Below are positions 13,261-26,000 of a DNA stretch of 64,000 nt, in pieces. Source of the DNA: Rotaria sp. Silwood1. Its lineage: Eukaryota > Rotifera > Eurotatoria > Philodinida > Philodinidae. The notes beneath the pieces were generated by a model. That model was not told the origin of the DNA, made no database searches, and was given only the letters and a program-made list of their open reading frames with translations. Location of the stretch: positions 1,347,043 through 1,411,042 of the forward strand of contig CAJNOP010000034.1 in NCBI GenBank assembly GCA_905250075.1. The letters run 5' to 3'. Every line of letters starts with the position of its first letter. Positions within the stretch are counted from its first letter, which is position 1. The position numbers were made by a program, and so were the translations under genes.

Positions 13261-13530
13261 TTATAATCGCCAATTGCGCTTATCAACATGAGGATCAGAA
13301 TTGTCGACATCATCATTTTTTGTATCATGTAAATTTTCATTTGATGTTTCACGGAACACGAATCGACCACGTTTTGATAAAGCTTGAAAATGAGGAGCTG
13401 CAAGCCATGGAACATTGGAAAATTTTCTTGCTCGAGGATTATAAACTACCTCAGCAACACTAACAGATGATGAGACCATGAATAAGAAAATCGCAATTGT
13501 GCATAAAACGATACAAGCATGAAGACGCAT
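13261..13530 (-). CDS. Candidate secreted peptide / neuropeptide precursor
   Basis: An 89-residue open frame starts with a classic signal peptide (MRLHACIVLCTIAIFLFMVSS, cleavage likely after about residue 25). The remainder is short, basic and acidic by turns, and contains two dibasic KR sites (ALSKR|GRFVF and VDKR|NWRL) that prohormone convertases would cut. A monobasic or RxR site (NPRARKF) would release the middle segment. There is no glycine before the KR sites, so the peptides would not be amidated in the usual way. The ATG at 13530 follows an AG acceptor (13541-13542) by 10 nt, as in other genes here, which argues it is transcribed. I do not recognise the peptide family. A small secreted protein unrelated to signalling is the alternative. 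Confidence 0.5.
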   Translation of the reverse strand: MRLHACIVLCTIAIFLFMVSSSVSVAEVVYNPRARKFSNVPWLAAPHFQALSKRGRFVFRETSNENLHDTKNDDVDNSDPHVDKRNWRL

Positions 13531-13559
13531 TTTTTTCTCTCTAAAATGAAGTATGACAA

Positions 13560-16500
13560 ATATTGAACAGATATATATATATGTAAGACTTTGATCTGAA
13601 ATAAACAGATAAAAGAAACAAGAAAGAAAAAGAGAAATAATTAACAAACAAAATATTTTATATTTGTAAAAATGCTGTTGTTCTGGATAGATAATATATG
13701 CTAGACATATAATCCTCTTGTGTATGAACAACAATCATAATGAAGTAGAGAATAAAACTTGAAGATGCATCCAACAGAAAAGAAAAGAAATGTTTTTGGA
13801 CTAAATATAATCTAATCAATTAAGAAATAGCTATTTAAGAGCATGAAATATATATATTTCTAATAGAAATACTATTAATAGATGATATTCGTTGTTTTCT
13901 TTTAAATATTTTCATCGGTAAATATTTTAGTAGACGCAAAACGATTGAATAAATTTATATTTTTAGGACAAGTTGAATTGATTGATAAAGAAAATTTGCA
14001 TTACTAATAGACTATCATAAGAAATTTTAATAGCCACACGAGAAAACTTATTTATAAACATCATTGAAGTCATACATCTAATGAGACATTTCTATTTATT
14101 AAATACATGCAATTATTAATAATAATATTTCACGTAGAACTCAATTTCTATTTATATTTTGAATAAAACGTCATTTCTCATTAGAAGATATTTTAAAACT
14201 AATACGTTTTAAAATTTTTTCAGTAACCTAGCTTAAATGTATAATATGTATGACTATACATATTTAACATTTCTTTTAATCTTATTAATTAGATAGAAAA
14301 CGATTAGAGATAAAATAAAATTTTCCTGTATTTTAGGAAATTTTCTCTGTAATTTATTGAGAAAAATCATTTCATCTTTTCTGATTATTTCACGGTCTGA
14401 AAACTATGTGTAGATACGCACTAGAGAAAAAAACGCAAAGAACATACGACAAATTCATTTTCTTTATTTAATAATTATATATTTTCGACACAAGAAAATT
14501 AGCTAGACTATAACCTACTTTTTTCTTGTTTATTCATTTTTTTTTTTTAATTTATTCTCTTTTTTTCTCAATCGTACTGAAGTATAAAAAGAAGAGAAAG
14601 ATGTACCGAGTGCATATCTTCTATACAGAAGCTATAAATTGAACAGATCATTAATATCAATTAGTTTCGTCATGAAACTGTCTATGAACAATAGAGAATT
14701 AAATGAATTATCTTTATACTGACTTGCTCGTGTCTTGCACCTGTTAATTGACTTCTTCGTTATTTCTTTTTTATTTCAACAATTACTATAATTAATAACA
14801 TGAAAACAGAGATAGGAGTACAAATTGTTTTCTAGAATGAAATTTATTGTCAAAAGTTTAATAGCTTCTGTAAATCTTGATGAGTTAATCAATAAAATGA
14901 GCATTGATACGAAATTTTAATAGGGTATTATGAAGAAATTTATTCATAAGATTAAATTCTATTGAAAAATTTTCTCGATATTAAACTAACATTCTTTGAA
15001 ACCTCTTATATGTTATAGTTGTCTTTGTCATCAATTGAACATCTCTCAATATGCGTTCAATTGAGACACTGAATTTGACTTTTAGATTTATTTTTTTTCT
15101 TGATCCTAATTATTTATTGCATTTCAATGTTAAAAAAAATATTTTCAGATAAATAAAAATTAATACGAATGCATATTGTTCATTTCAGAATAGTATTTTA
15201 CAATTGATTTTGATATGGTGTACATCTACACTTTATTAAAAGCAAAACTTTTATTTGATCATACTAATGATTGACAAAATTAAGAAAAAAATCTTGTCTT
15301 ATCCTCGCAATTGACTACGAAAATTATAAAGATGATTATTATATGTATGATCGATTTAGTTATTCAATATAAAAACAAGAATTGATAAGATAATGAACGA
15401 TACTAAAATTCATTATTTATGTAATACAAAGATTTTTATTAATGTTTTATTATTATTAAGTGCTTTACATATTGTTATTAGTCGATAAAATAAATTAAGA
15501 GTATCCTAACTATCCAAAAAAAATTCCTAAAATGATAGATCGAGATCTTATCTTTCATAAATGATATGGTTTTTTTATTCGGCACCTACTTTTCTGTCAA
15601 GATTTTCGATGATTTCTGTCACGTTCAGCTTGAAAAATATGTTTTTTTTTCAGACAATAATAGGAAATATTATTCTTTGTTTTCTCTATTTATGCTTTTG
15701 TAATCACGCAATCCAGAATTTCCCGTGAGCCTTCATTCTATATGTTTAATTTTTCTGGCTAAAAGAGCATGTCAAGATGTAGGGCATGAGGGTCTTTTTA
15801 CTTTGAATTAAGTTTAGTTAATATTATATGGAAGAGCACTTTTATTATCAAGCACCATTTTTTTGAGAGCTTTTTAAAACATCGAACTATTCGTCCCTTT
15901 TCTCAATTTAAAGAGTAAAAATAAAAAAAAAAAGAAGTTCGGTCACAGCCTACATTCTGACATGCTCTTTTAGACACAAAAATTAATTAAGTGTATAAAA
16001 TGAAGGTCCACAGAGAATTTTCGATTGCCAAGTGAGATATTTTTGACACTTGTTTTTTAAATATTTGCCGAAAATGTCATGGTATAGGACTGGTCATTTC
16101 ATACAAATTTAATTTCGATGGAGAGAATGATTAGTCTCAATGAATCGTATATGAATTAATACGATACATTATTTGTATTTGTCGTAAAAATAAAGAATTA
16201 TACTGATTTATAAATGAACTTGTTCATATATCTTTCTTAATTTCAAAACTCAAAATAATCAGTAAATATTTTACATACAGTATAATAATGGGTAGCACAG
16301 ATTAAACACGATAATATCATTTTCTTCTAGTATTTCAACCCACTTTCAGGAAGTCATTCGACAAAGAATTTTTTAGCTATACAAAACTGTTTGACGTGTT
16401 TTTCAAACAATTTTTTCTTATTGGAACAAAATTTAAAATATTAGCACTTACTTAATAGTTCAACTGTGGCGACTAAAGAAATGGAAATATGATGCAAATT

Positions 16501-17500
16501 CTTTTAAACAACACTTTTCTCAAACGTCCAACACGCTACCAAACTCTTCACAATCTTCTGCATATTTCAAAGTTTCCGGGAAAATATTTGTGGGAATAAT
16601 GACGAAGTAAAGACTGGGAAAATATCTGTTTTGACAGGATTACGTATTTGTGTTTTTTCTTTTTCGGATACACCTTAATCGTTTTTTTATTCTTCAGCTT
16701 AGCAGTCACAATATTTTGATTAGACTTAAATTTTACATCGGACAGCAGGATAATGATTACTTCATAAACTAAGCCTCTCATTTCGGAAAACATGTTTAAG
16801 CTTTTTCCTCACGAACAATAACATCAGGAACCTTAAACTAGGTCATAGAGGTGGAAATCATAAAGTCATCTATTTTGTTCACGCTAACTACGTTACTTTT
16901 TGATTGATCATTAGTAATAAAGACAAAAAAGAATAGATAGATATCTGCTGATAATCAAAAATCACACTTAACCTAATCCAGCAGACATTCATATTTTTTA
17001 ATTTTGCTCTAACAACAAGAAAACTTTATTTAAAAGACAAATGAAACAGTTTTTCAGAGCGGAAAATTCTGTATTGAATGACTTTTTGAAAATGTGTAAT
17101 AATGATTGTAAGAAGAAAATGATATTGTTTTATTTAGTCTACGCTACCCGTTACATCGAATAATGTAATAATAAACTTTTAAATATTTGAGAACATACGC
17201 CCTCGTTTAAAAGAATTTGTTAAAGACCGACTTGTTATATTGAATATTTTCCATTCATGATTTTTTATGTCGTTTTGCTTGTTCCATTTTTTTAATTTTG
17301 TATGACTTTTTAGAAAAATTAACTTTAATTTCTTTTTCAAGTTCCCATAAATCATGACAAATGTTTTCTATTAGCATCATTGAAAAAAGCTCTATATTTT
17401 GATTCTTTGATGCATAATTTAGAAGAACTACTTAGCATATTAATTTTCATTTAATGGAGATTTTATTTTGAATGAAAAGAAAAAGAAACACTTTATAAGA
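13560..17500. other. Gene-free interval, about 4 kb
   Basis: No supported gene apart from a foldback element at about 15690-16050. A short minus-strand open frame near 16548-16793 is lysine-rich, has no recognisable domain and no splice support. The rest is AT-rich unique-looking DNA. Confidence 0.4.
15690..16050. mobile_element. Foldback repeat, family C copy 1
   Basis: The left arm (about 15690-15785, with CTTCATTCTATATG and CTAAAAGAGCATGTCA) is the imperfect reverse complement of the right arm (about 15935-16050, with TGACATGCTCTTTTAG and TGAAGG). The spacer is about 150 bp and non-coding. A second copy with the same arm words in the same order lies at 45810-46210. No transposase is visible and no target duplication could be fixed. 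Confidence 0.65.
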
Positions 17501-17523
17501 AAATAAAATGAAAACGGAAATTA

Positions 17524-17997
17524 TTATTTATTTTGATGGGAAAATTTTTCCATCATATCGCGTATTTTCAATGCATGACGAACATCTTCTTCACCATTTT
17601 GACGTAGTTCTGCTCGAATTCTTTCTAAAATAAGACCATTCCAATAATTCCAAAATGATGTCGAACCTGAAAAACAAATTGAACTATTGCCAGAACTTAA
17701 AAGTGCATTTCTTAAATCTTCATTTTGTTGAAATTTTGCTAAATTTCCTTTATACATTTCATCAACTTTAACTGATTCCCAATCGGATCGAACTTTAACT
17801 CTTTGTCCAGCAGCCCAAGCTGAACAACCTGAGCCTGACATTAAAACCATATTTCTATCTGCTTCATTTGTTGTTTTTGCACATTGAAAATAATTTTCTG
17901 CTGATGAATATGTTATACCACCAATAACAAATTTACATGGAAGAAAATTATCTGTTTCGGGATGTGATTTTCCATCGATATATGCTGGTCCACCCAT
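17524..17997 (-). CDS. NADAR (YbiA-like) domain protein
   Basis: A 157-residue intronless protein with the features of the NADAR/DUF1768 fold: an N-terminal FLPCKF segment, SSAENYFQCAK (family consensus EHYFQ), GQRVKVRSDWE, a KF..NEDLRNALL segment, LLSSGNSSI, and a C-terminal W..GLILERIRAEL. Known NADAR proteins cleave N-glycosidic bonds, and some bacterial members remove ADP-ribose from guanine in DNA; which substrate applies here cannot be told. The start at 17997 is fixed by an AG acceptor directly abutting the ATG. It lies 43 nt after the CMSS1 stop on the same strand, consistent with an operon. Compared with bacterial homologues the sequence is divergent near the C-terminal W-G motif. 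Horizontal origin is possible but untested. Confidence 0.8.
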   Translation of the reverse strand: MGGPAYIDGKSHPETDNFLPCKFVIGGITYSSAENYFQCAKTTNEADRNMVLMSGSGCSAWAAGQRVKVRSDWESVKVDEMYKGNLAKFQQNEDLRNALLSSGNSSICFSGSTSFWNYWNGLILERIRAELRQNGEEDVRHALKIRDMMEKFSHQNK

Positions 17998-18040
17998 CTG
18001 AAATAACAAAGAAAGAAAAACAAAACATGAAAAGTAACAA
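17998..18040 (-). promoter_or_regulatory. 43-nt intercistronic spacer with splice acceptor
   Basis: Between the CMSS1 stop and the NADAR ATG the minus strand reads a pyrimidine-rich tract ending TTATTTCAG, immediately followed by ATG. There is no room for a conventional promoter. This is the arrangement expected where a polycistronic transcript is resolved by trans-splicing. Confidence 0.6.
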
Positions 18041-18766
18041 TCAAAAAAGTCCTATTTTAGTTTTTTCTTTAAAAAAACGTTTATATAAAACATTTTGTTC
18101 ACATAACAAATGAGAAAGTTCAATTTTTAATTGATTTAAATCAATTAAACGTTGTTGTTTTATATTTTGATAATTCCAATCAATTAAAACAAATTTTAAT
18201 CGTTTAAGATTAATTACATGTGCATCAAGAATATCATCAATACGTTTTGGTGTTCCAATAATAATATTAAATAATGTTGTTGGCTTTTTTAATAATTCAA
18301 TTTGATCAGAAACTTTTTTATGTTTAGCAAATAAATAATGAAATGTAAATAATTTTGATGATGAAGAATTTTTTAAGATTTTTCCTAATTCAATACAACG
18401 TAATGCAGATTGTGCAATAATTAAAACAATTGGTGCTGATGAAAGATCAGCTTGTTTTGACCATTTATTTATTGAAATTAATTCATTTAAATATTCATCA
18501 AGTGATATTGTAGATGTTGATGGTGATGAAGCTGATATTGATGCATTAAATATTGAAAGAAGTTCATCAAGTTCATATTGACTTTTGGATTTTTTATAAT
18601 GAATACGAATTGTTGTTATTAAATCAGAATAAGTTCCTGGAGGTCGTTTTGGTAAAATTTTTTGTTTGTTTTTTTTTGTTTTAACTTTTTTATCAGTTAT
18701 ATCATTATTTTCAGGTGGAATTTCTTCTTGAAGATAGAAATCATCATCACCTAAATCATCAGCCAT
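18041..18766 (-). CDS. CMSS1: CMSS1 (Cms1 small ribosomal subunit homologue)
   Basis: A 241-residue single-exon protein. It begins MADDLGDD, as does human CMSS1 (MADDLGDE), and ends IGLF where the human protein ends LGLF. Between them are a lysine-rich low-complexity part, a conserved YLNELI..W block, the VLIIAQSALRCIELGK block, FAKHKKV, IIIGTPKRIDDIL and LKFVLIDWNYQ, which follow the degenerate DEAD-helicase-like core of the family. The family is nucleolar and linked to small-subunit rRNA processing. Human CMSS1 is about 279 residues, so the protein is close to full length. An AG acceptor directly abuts the ATG. It is the upstream member of the tight pair with the NADAR gene. Confidence 0.9.
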   Translation of the reverse strand: MADDLGDDDFYLQEEIPPENNDITDKKVKTKKNKQKILPKRPPGTYSDLITTIRIHYKKSKSQYELDELLSIFNASISASSPSTSTISLDEYLNELISINKWSKQADLSSAPIVLIIAQSALRCIELGKILKNSSSSKLFTFHYLFAKHKKVSDQIELLKKPTTLFNIIIGTPKRIDDILDAHVINLKRLKFVLIDWNYQNIKQQRLIDLNQLKIELSHLLCEQNVLYKRFFKEKTKIGLF

Positions 18767-18789
18767 CTAAAAGAATAACATTTAAAAAA

Positions 18790-20030
18790 AAATGAATTAG
18801 ATGTTTAAAAAATTATGAGCAAATGAGAGAAATAAATTCATCGGAATTTTTTAATTTTTCGAGAAATCGGAACAATAATGTAAAAAAAAACATTTTTATT
18901 TAATACATAAAAGATTGGACTAGTTAATAGATGAGAACCAGCCTCTTTTTGATAAATAAATTTAAATATTTTATCATTCATGAGATTTGTTTGTCTCGAA
19001 TTGGAGCATATTGAATGGGCTTCTGTTTTAGAATTTTAATTACGATAATCCAAAAGTAGTAGTAGTGGGACCTTATTAATGTATAGAAAGTTTGAGAAAA
19101 CTTTCTTTCTCTATGCACCGTTCATAAAAACAATATTTTGTATTTGTGCAAAATTTCATCAATCTTCAACTAATATCAAAATAATAAATTTTCGATAACA
19201 ACTATTTGTCTTTTTGATAGAAACACGGTATAAACCTGTAGTGTTCATTTTTAGAGAGTGGAGATAAAGATGTATCGTATTATATATTTGATTGGAGCTT
19301 TGAATATACGCCTGATAATTAAAGATTCACTATGAACATCTCACGACAGTAGGTTTTTCGTAGAAGAGTCAATTATAAACCTTAAAAATACTAGTTCATA
19401 CAATCTATACTATAGGATTTGATGCGTCTTCATCTTCACTTTCTAAAAGTGAAAATCATGAGCTAGTCACATCACAGACTCTCAAGATATTCTACAATAA
19501 GGATGCTTGAATTAGTGTCGTATAGAACTTCATTGAAGGATTTACGAAGACTGGCACACATAGTCCCGACGTTCGCGCCTCAAACACTGATTTTCACACT
19601 GATTTTTTTGAATACTCAATTTCTGGACAGTGGGCATACCTTTAATAAATGGATTAATTATCAAATAAATAACGATAATGTTGTTTTCGTATCTGATTAA
19701 CAGCAATAAATTACTATGAATAAATCTGAAACAACAAATATATCGATTAAAACATAAATATCTTATGTTAACAACAACGATTCACTTGAAAAAAAATTCG
19801 ACAACAGATCAATAAAATAATAAAACATAACAACAACGAACATATATTTATATATTTTGTTTTTCGTCACATAATTCGAATATAATCGATGTACAAGGCA
19901 CATAATAAAGTATCTCGATAAGACAATACCTACATAAGAACATGAAATACTGTACGAAACGAATAGAATAATATCATTGCGAGAATAAATTTTAAAATGA
20001 ATATGCATGTATATATATATTTTTTTTTCT
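18790..20030. other. Intergenic region between TMEM63 and CMSS1
   Basis: AT-rich spacer of 1.2 kb with no supported coding sequence. Both flanking genes are on the minus strand, so it holds the TMEM63 3' end and any CMSS1 promoter. No repeats were recognised. Confidence 0.4.
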
Positions 20031-20036
20031 TTGCTC

Positions 20037-23000
20037 CTAATCTGTAAGTAGATCATTTTCATCACCAGTTCCAACAACAATTGGTTGGGAAACTTGATCA
20101 AGTGTTCCATAGGTTCCTTGTTGTAATGGCTCACGTATTGAACATCGACGAACTTTTGTTGTACTTGGTGGAATATCAAATTCTTCGATACATGCATTTA
20201 AAATTGTCGGAATATAATGCTAAAAAAAAGCATTACTCTATAAAATATTATTGTTATGATCAGTAGTTACCGATGTTGCTCGTTGTTTAGTTTCACGACC
20301 TTCCATTTCTTCTAATTCACCTAAATCATCCATTTTTTGACGATTTCCACCTGTCTATAAATGAAATAATTATAGAACAAAGAATAAGTAAATATCAAAT
20401 TCCCATAAGCAACAAAAGAAGCTTTAAAATATAATCAAGAGATAGATTGAATCTCTAATTATCCCTAATATAAAATAGTAGACTTCGTCTCCTGTTAATA
20501 ATACTCAACAATATATTGTGTTAAATTGATTATCTTGACTTGATTTCGAGTTTATTAAACACTTTTCATATATACTCATAAGCTCTTGAAATCAATGTAA
20601 AGTACATCCAATAATTAGGTACAATCAGAATATTACATCACAAGCAGTAGTATAGATTTTCGAATGATCAGTAGCTCGATCTATCTTACTTTCAAGGTTT
20701 TTATTTGTCTAAATTGTAACTTACGAAAGATACATGCCAGTCATGAAAAAGCTCGTTCGATTGAATAAATTATGTCAAATTACTCATTCGTCTGTTTGTC
20801 ATCTGTATTCTACCAAATTCATTTCAAATAAATTCAATACTTCTCATAATAAAAGATTTAGTCTTATTTAACCGAAAACGAGTTCAGATATAATAAAGGA
20901 ACAATTAACAAGAGTCTTCTCATCCCAAAATAATAAATTGCAATATCCAATTAATTGATTTCTTTTTCGATTTCTTACATTTGAAAATGTATCTTTCAAT
21001 AATTGATATCTAATAGTAAATGGTAGAAAACAAGTGCTGACCTCAGGTAATACTGCTGTTGAAAGCTTTTGTTTACGTACACTCCAACGACCACAACAAT
21101 CAAAACATGAAAAACCAAAATAAATACCACCTAAAAAAAAATTAATTTATTTCATTGATTTGAAAAATTTCATATTTACTTGTCAAAATAAAAGTACTTA
21201 ATAATGTCATAGATAAATAAGTTAATGTTTCTAAAATATTAATATAATTTATTTATTTTATATTTTTTTTTTTTTGGATTAATTACAAACCAGATCGAAC
21301 AAGTACAAAGAACAGTAATGTTAATTGTTGAATAATTAATGCAATTATTATAAAATTTCCAGCTAAACGATGAACACTTTTGTCAGCTATTTCAGTATCA
21401 TAAACAAAGACTAAATTATATTTATCAACTGCACGTTTAATTAACATATAAATTAAACCTATTCATAAGAAAAAAAAAAAATTTAAATATTAAAATGTTC
21501 AAATATTTTTTACCAATTGGTGTAATTAATGGACAAGCTACAGCATATGCCACAATAACACAAAATACTGCTGATGTCCAAGCATATTGTACACCAAAAC
21601 GAAATGGAAATTGAAGAGCCTAAAATTTTCAACAATTTATCTTTATCATAATAGTAAAAAAAAAAGCAACAAATTGCATTCTTACATGACGAATAACACG
21701 TCTTTCAGCTGTTGACTTAGCTGTTATGATTATATAAATATAAAAGACAAGATCAGCTAAACGTAATAATTCAATAGCAGCTCCAATAAATGCTGATGTT
21801 ATTATATAATTCACAAAAAATGCTCCATTATCCGGTAAAAACATACACCTATTCAATAAATAATAGAAAACTATTAATACAACTATTTCAGGTTTAAAGT
21901 GTGAAACATGACATATCTCATGCTTTGTTAAGCCCAATATCTTAAAACCAATAACAATAACTCTATAATTAAGGCTAAATATATAAAGTACTCGCTTATT
22001 CATTTCACTTTCACTTGATAATCCAGCTAGGGATGTGACTATAGCGATGGGTCTTCTGTTCCACTCATAAAAATTACGCGTGCTTAGAGTTATCATTTAC
22101 TAGAAACATAATTTTTTCGAGATTTTCGGTTTCAACCTTTGTACGGTGCTCCATATCTGTCACACACCATTTGAGCTCACAAGTAGGATTGTTCTAGTGA
22201 ATTTCGATCTGTAATATCGCCCATAGATAAATCTAATGGCCTTTGAAAAATCGTAAAAGTTTCAACCTGAAAGAATGTTCCTTTATTGAGATATTAAATT
22301 CTAAAGTAAACTTAATTTTCGTGACATATCTGTAGCAAATGACTGTTAGTTAAAAAATCAATACATCGAGATGGGAGCATTCTTTTCGGTTGAAACTTTT
22401 AGAACATTCTAAGGAACATTATACCTATGTACAGGCTGAGTTTCAGATCAAAATTCTTTCATTTTATTTTCTAGTAAGTATCTTAAATTGAGCCGAAAAT
22501 TCAGTAAAACAATTTTATACTCAGCTTCAGATACCTGCAGGCATCAAGCGTTACAGGATTGTTCTAATTTAGCTGCGATCTTCTTGTAGATCCAATATGA
22601 GTGCAAGCAATGGATTACAGTTACGATATATCATCCATAAAACGTCTATCATATCTGTGATAAGCTGTTTATCACGGAGAGGGAAGAGGACGTCAGTCCA
22701 AAGTTCTACCCTGTAGACTTGAACGTCCCTTTTAGATCCTGTTTTATGAAAACAAAAACACATAAAAATATTCTTGATTAATTTTCACTTACATCCAACG
22801 AATTCTACTATTTTGTGCAATACCTTCTTCACTTTCAAAAACCCAACGAAGAAATCCTTCAATACTTGTTAAACCTAATGATGGTAAAATAAGTATCATC
22901 ATGGAAAGAAAAACAAATAATTTAATCATCATTGATTTATCTAATGCAGATTTTTTCCATTGTTTTTCAAGTAATGATGTTATACTAACAAGTGATGGCA

Positions 23001-26000
23001 TTGCAGCAGCAAATATACGTAATAATAATACAGGCATTACAGATGTTAATACAACTGGAAAATGAATTTGTTTTGTTACTCTTTTTAATGGATCAATTGA
23101 ACGATATTTATTAGCTATTTTATCAATTGTACTCATTACAATTGAGGGAGTTGTTAAAAATATCATGAAGAATACTAAAATCTGTAAAAAAAAAAAAAAA
23201 AAAGAAACAATATGTTTTTAAAAACATACGTAATGAAAATGTTTAATGTGACATACTATATTAACAACGATGACACGAAACCAATGACTAGCTTCACTCA
23301 TTGGAATATTTTTCCTATGAGAAATATTTGATAAAAGATATTTTTTTGATTAATGAGAATTTTCTTACCAAATTATATTTTTTGGACTTGGCGCAAAATT
23401 AACAGTCCATTCGTAAATACTGAGTGATTTACTTGTTGATGTTTTTGGTCGACGATCTGGTTTAAAACATGTTACTTCAAAATCTGAACGAACTCTATAT
23501 AAAATAAACTTATCTACATAAATTTTTACATTAAATTAAAATGGAATACACAAAAGAATGAATCATATTTTTAATGAAAATATTTTCGATTTATATTGTT
23601 TCTTTGTTTGATATGTGAATTATTGTTTATATCTATTTTTCATGATGAAAAGAAAATTTTAATTATATATTAAAATATCTTAGATGAGAATGAGTTTTTC
23701 AATTGTCGTATGTTAATACATATGATTTGATCTAATTCTTTGTTTCTTCCAGTTTTTCATGGTTTAACAATTTCACAAAAGACAAAACGCGTTTGATCAA
23801 AATAATTTTCTGCTTAAATTTCCTATATTCATTTTCATGGCCAGAAATGTACGGAATCAAGCTGTGTGTAATTTCAGTGTTCGTTAACTTCTTTTTTTTC
23901 AGTGCTTCTAGTCATAGTTCTTTTATGTCTAGACTGGTCCCGATTCTAGCTTCGAGAAAGATATTTCAGAATTTATTTGCGTTAGATCTAGAAAACTCTT
24001 AAATACTCATATTTTGATTAACTCAGTCGCCAGATATCACTCCTTTAGTAGTAATCTCTTCTAAATTTTGCTATGATTACTGCAATTTATATCATATAAT
24101 GCTAAAAATCATAGAAATCTTAACTAAAATTTTTAGCTTCAGTTTGAAAAACTTTTCTTAAGGTAATTCGGAGCTCGGGATTTTTTATTTCTTTTTTGCT
24201 TACGGGCACAAAGTTCGAAACTAGACCTGATCTCAAACACCTCTATTCGTCCCTGATTAATTAAACGCTTGTCGAAATCAGATCATTGCTATTTATATCT
24301 TTTATTCTCCTTACTATATATATCAACTAGATAGATCAGAATAGAGATTGTTGCTATAAAAATTTTCTAGTGTACTAGAATATGTTTGGTTTACTTGATT
24401 GTACAATGATACTGATGATTTTTTCTCATACTAGATCATGAAAGAAAGAAAATGTTTGTTAAGATCTATGAGGAAATGATGATTATGAAAATCACAAAAT
24501 AGAATAAAAAACTACCGATGTGCTTCTTCGGATGTTGAAAATGTTATAAAAGCTAATCCACATTTTTTTTGTCTAACATGTAAATATTCCTCTTCGACAC
24601 GTTGTTTATATACATTATATAATTTTTCATAATAATCAATTGCATCAATCTATCATCGAAAAAGTCATTAAAAAAGAAAACAATATTTTGTAGACGAAAA
24701 AAACCAACCTCTTTTGCACAACACTAAATAGTACATAATGAATATAATGAATAAAGTTAGAAAGAAAAAAAGTTCAATATTAGAAGTACTTACACCACAC
24801 ATTTGTCCACATTTATTATTATAAACAACAGGTCGTTTACCACTTTCTTCAAACATTTGTTTACTTTGTTGCCAAATACGAAGATTAAGTTCACTAAATA
24901 CAAATAACTCCCAATCAAGAATGACAACAAGATCAAAAAACAACTAACCGGCGTTTATAAAGATGTTGTAATTGAGCTATGTTATAAGCTAATGTAAAAT
25001 GCGTTATTTGAAATGATGGATATGCTTCTCTATAAATATCAACAAAAGAAAACAACAGCAACAAATTATAAAAACAAATATGCTTAGAACTAACCGAAAA
25101 TATGCACTTAGTTTTTCTTCATCACATGCCGTATTACGAATATCTCGTATCATTAATGTTCGACTTGCCTAAACATATACAAACAATGATTTATTTTGAA
25201 ATAAAAACTAATTGATAATTAAAATTGACTATTCTATTGGAAATGTTTTCGAATTTGAGAAGAATTCACAAGCAATTTAGTAGAAAATATCTTTGACAAA
25301 TTACAAAGAGCTTCTCAAACAAATTCAGAAAGAAATTACAATAGATTAAGAAAACAGTTTCAATGACATCCAAACAATAATAATACAACGAAAAACTATC
25401 ACATAACAACATAATATTCTACTTTTTCTTTTGATACTTCATCTTCATACTAATAATCGATAAATAATGTAATTTTGTTTAAAAAAAAAAGAGATTACAG
25501 TTTTTTTTTGCTACATACCATATCTTCCGTCGCATAATACCGTGTAGCATTTGTATATAAATAAGCTACAATAATACCAGTTAATACAAATAATATTGAT
25601 GCACATGCATGAACCCAGAGTAATGGTGAACTTAAAACCAAAGAAAAACTTGTCTAAGATATCAATGAAGAAAAAATAAAAATATTTACTCCGCCGGCAA
25701 ATTAGCAATAGTTGTATGAGCAAATTTTTGTTCAGTTATTCCTATAAAATGAGAATTCCTCTTATGAAATTTAATATTATTTTTTTTTCTAACCTTGTGT
25801 TCCTTGAAAATTAACTGGCATTATAATAGCCAAAGAAAAAATTGTCACGAAAAGTAAATAACCAATTAAATACGTATGAAATAAAAGATAATAATATGCA
25901 TCCGGTGAACAATTTTGATAGACATCCCAATCACTACATAAAATTCTTATTAGACAAACAAGACAAATTCTATTAAAATGAACTACCTGATTTTAAATAA

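Noticed and set aside
16548-16793. Lysine-rich minus-strand open frame
   Set aside because: No recognisable family, no supporting exons; probably chance or decayed repeat DNA.
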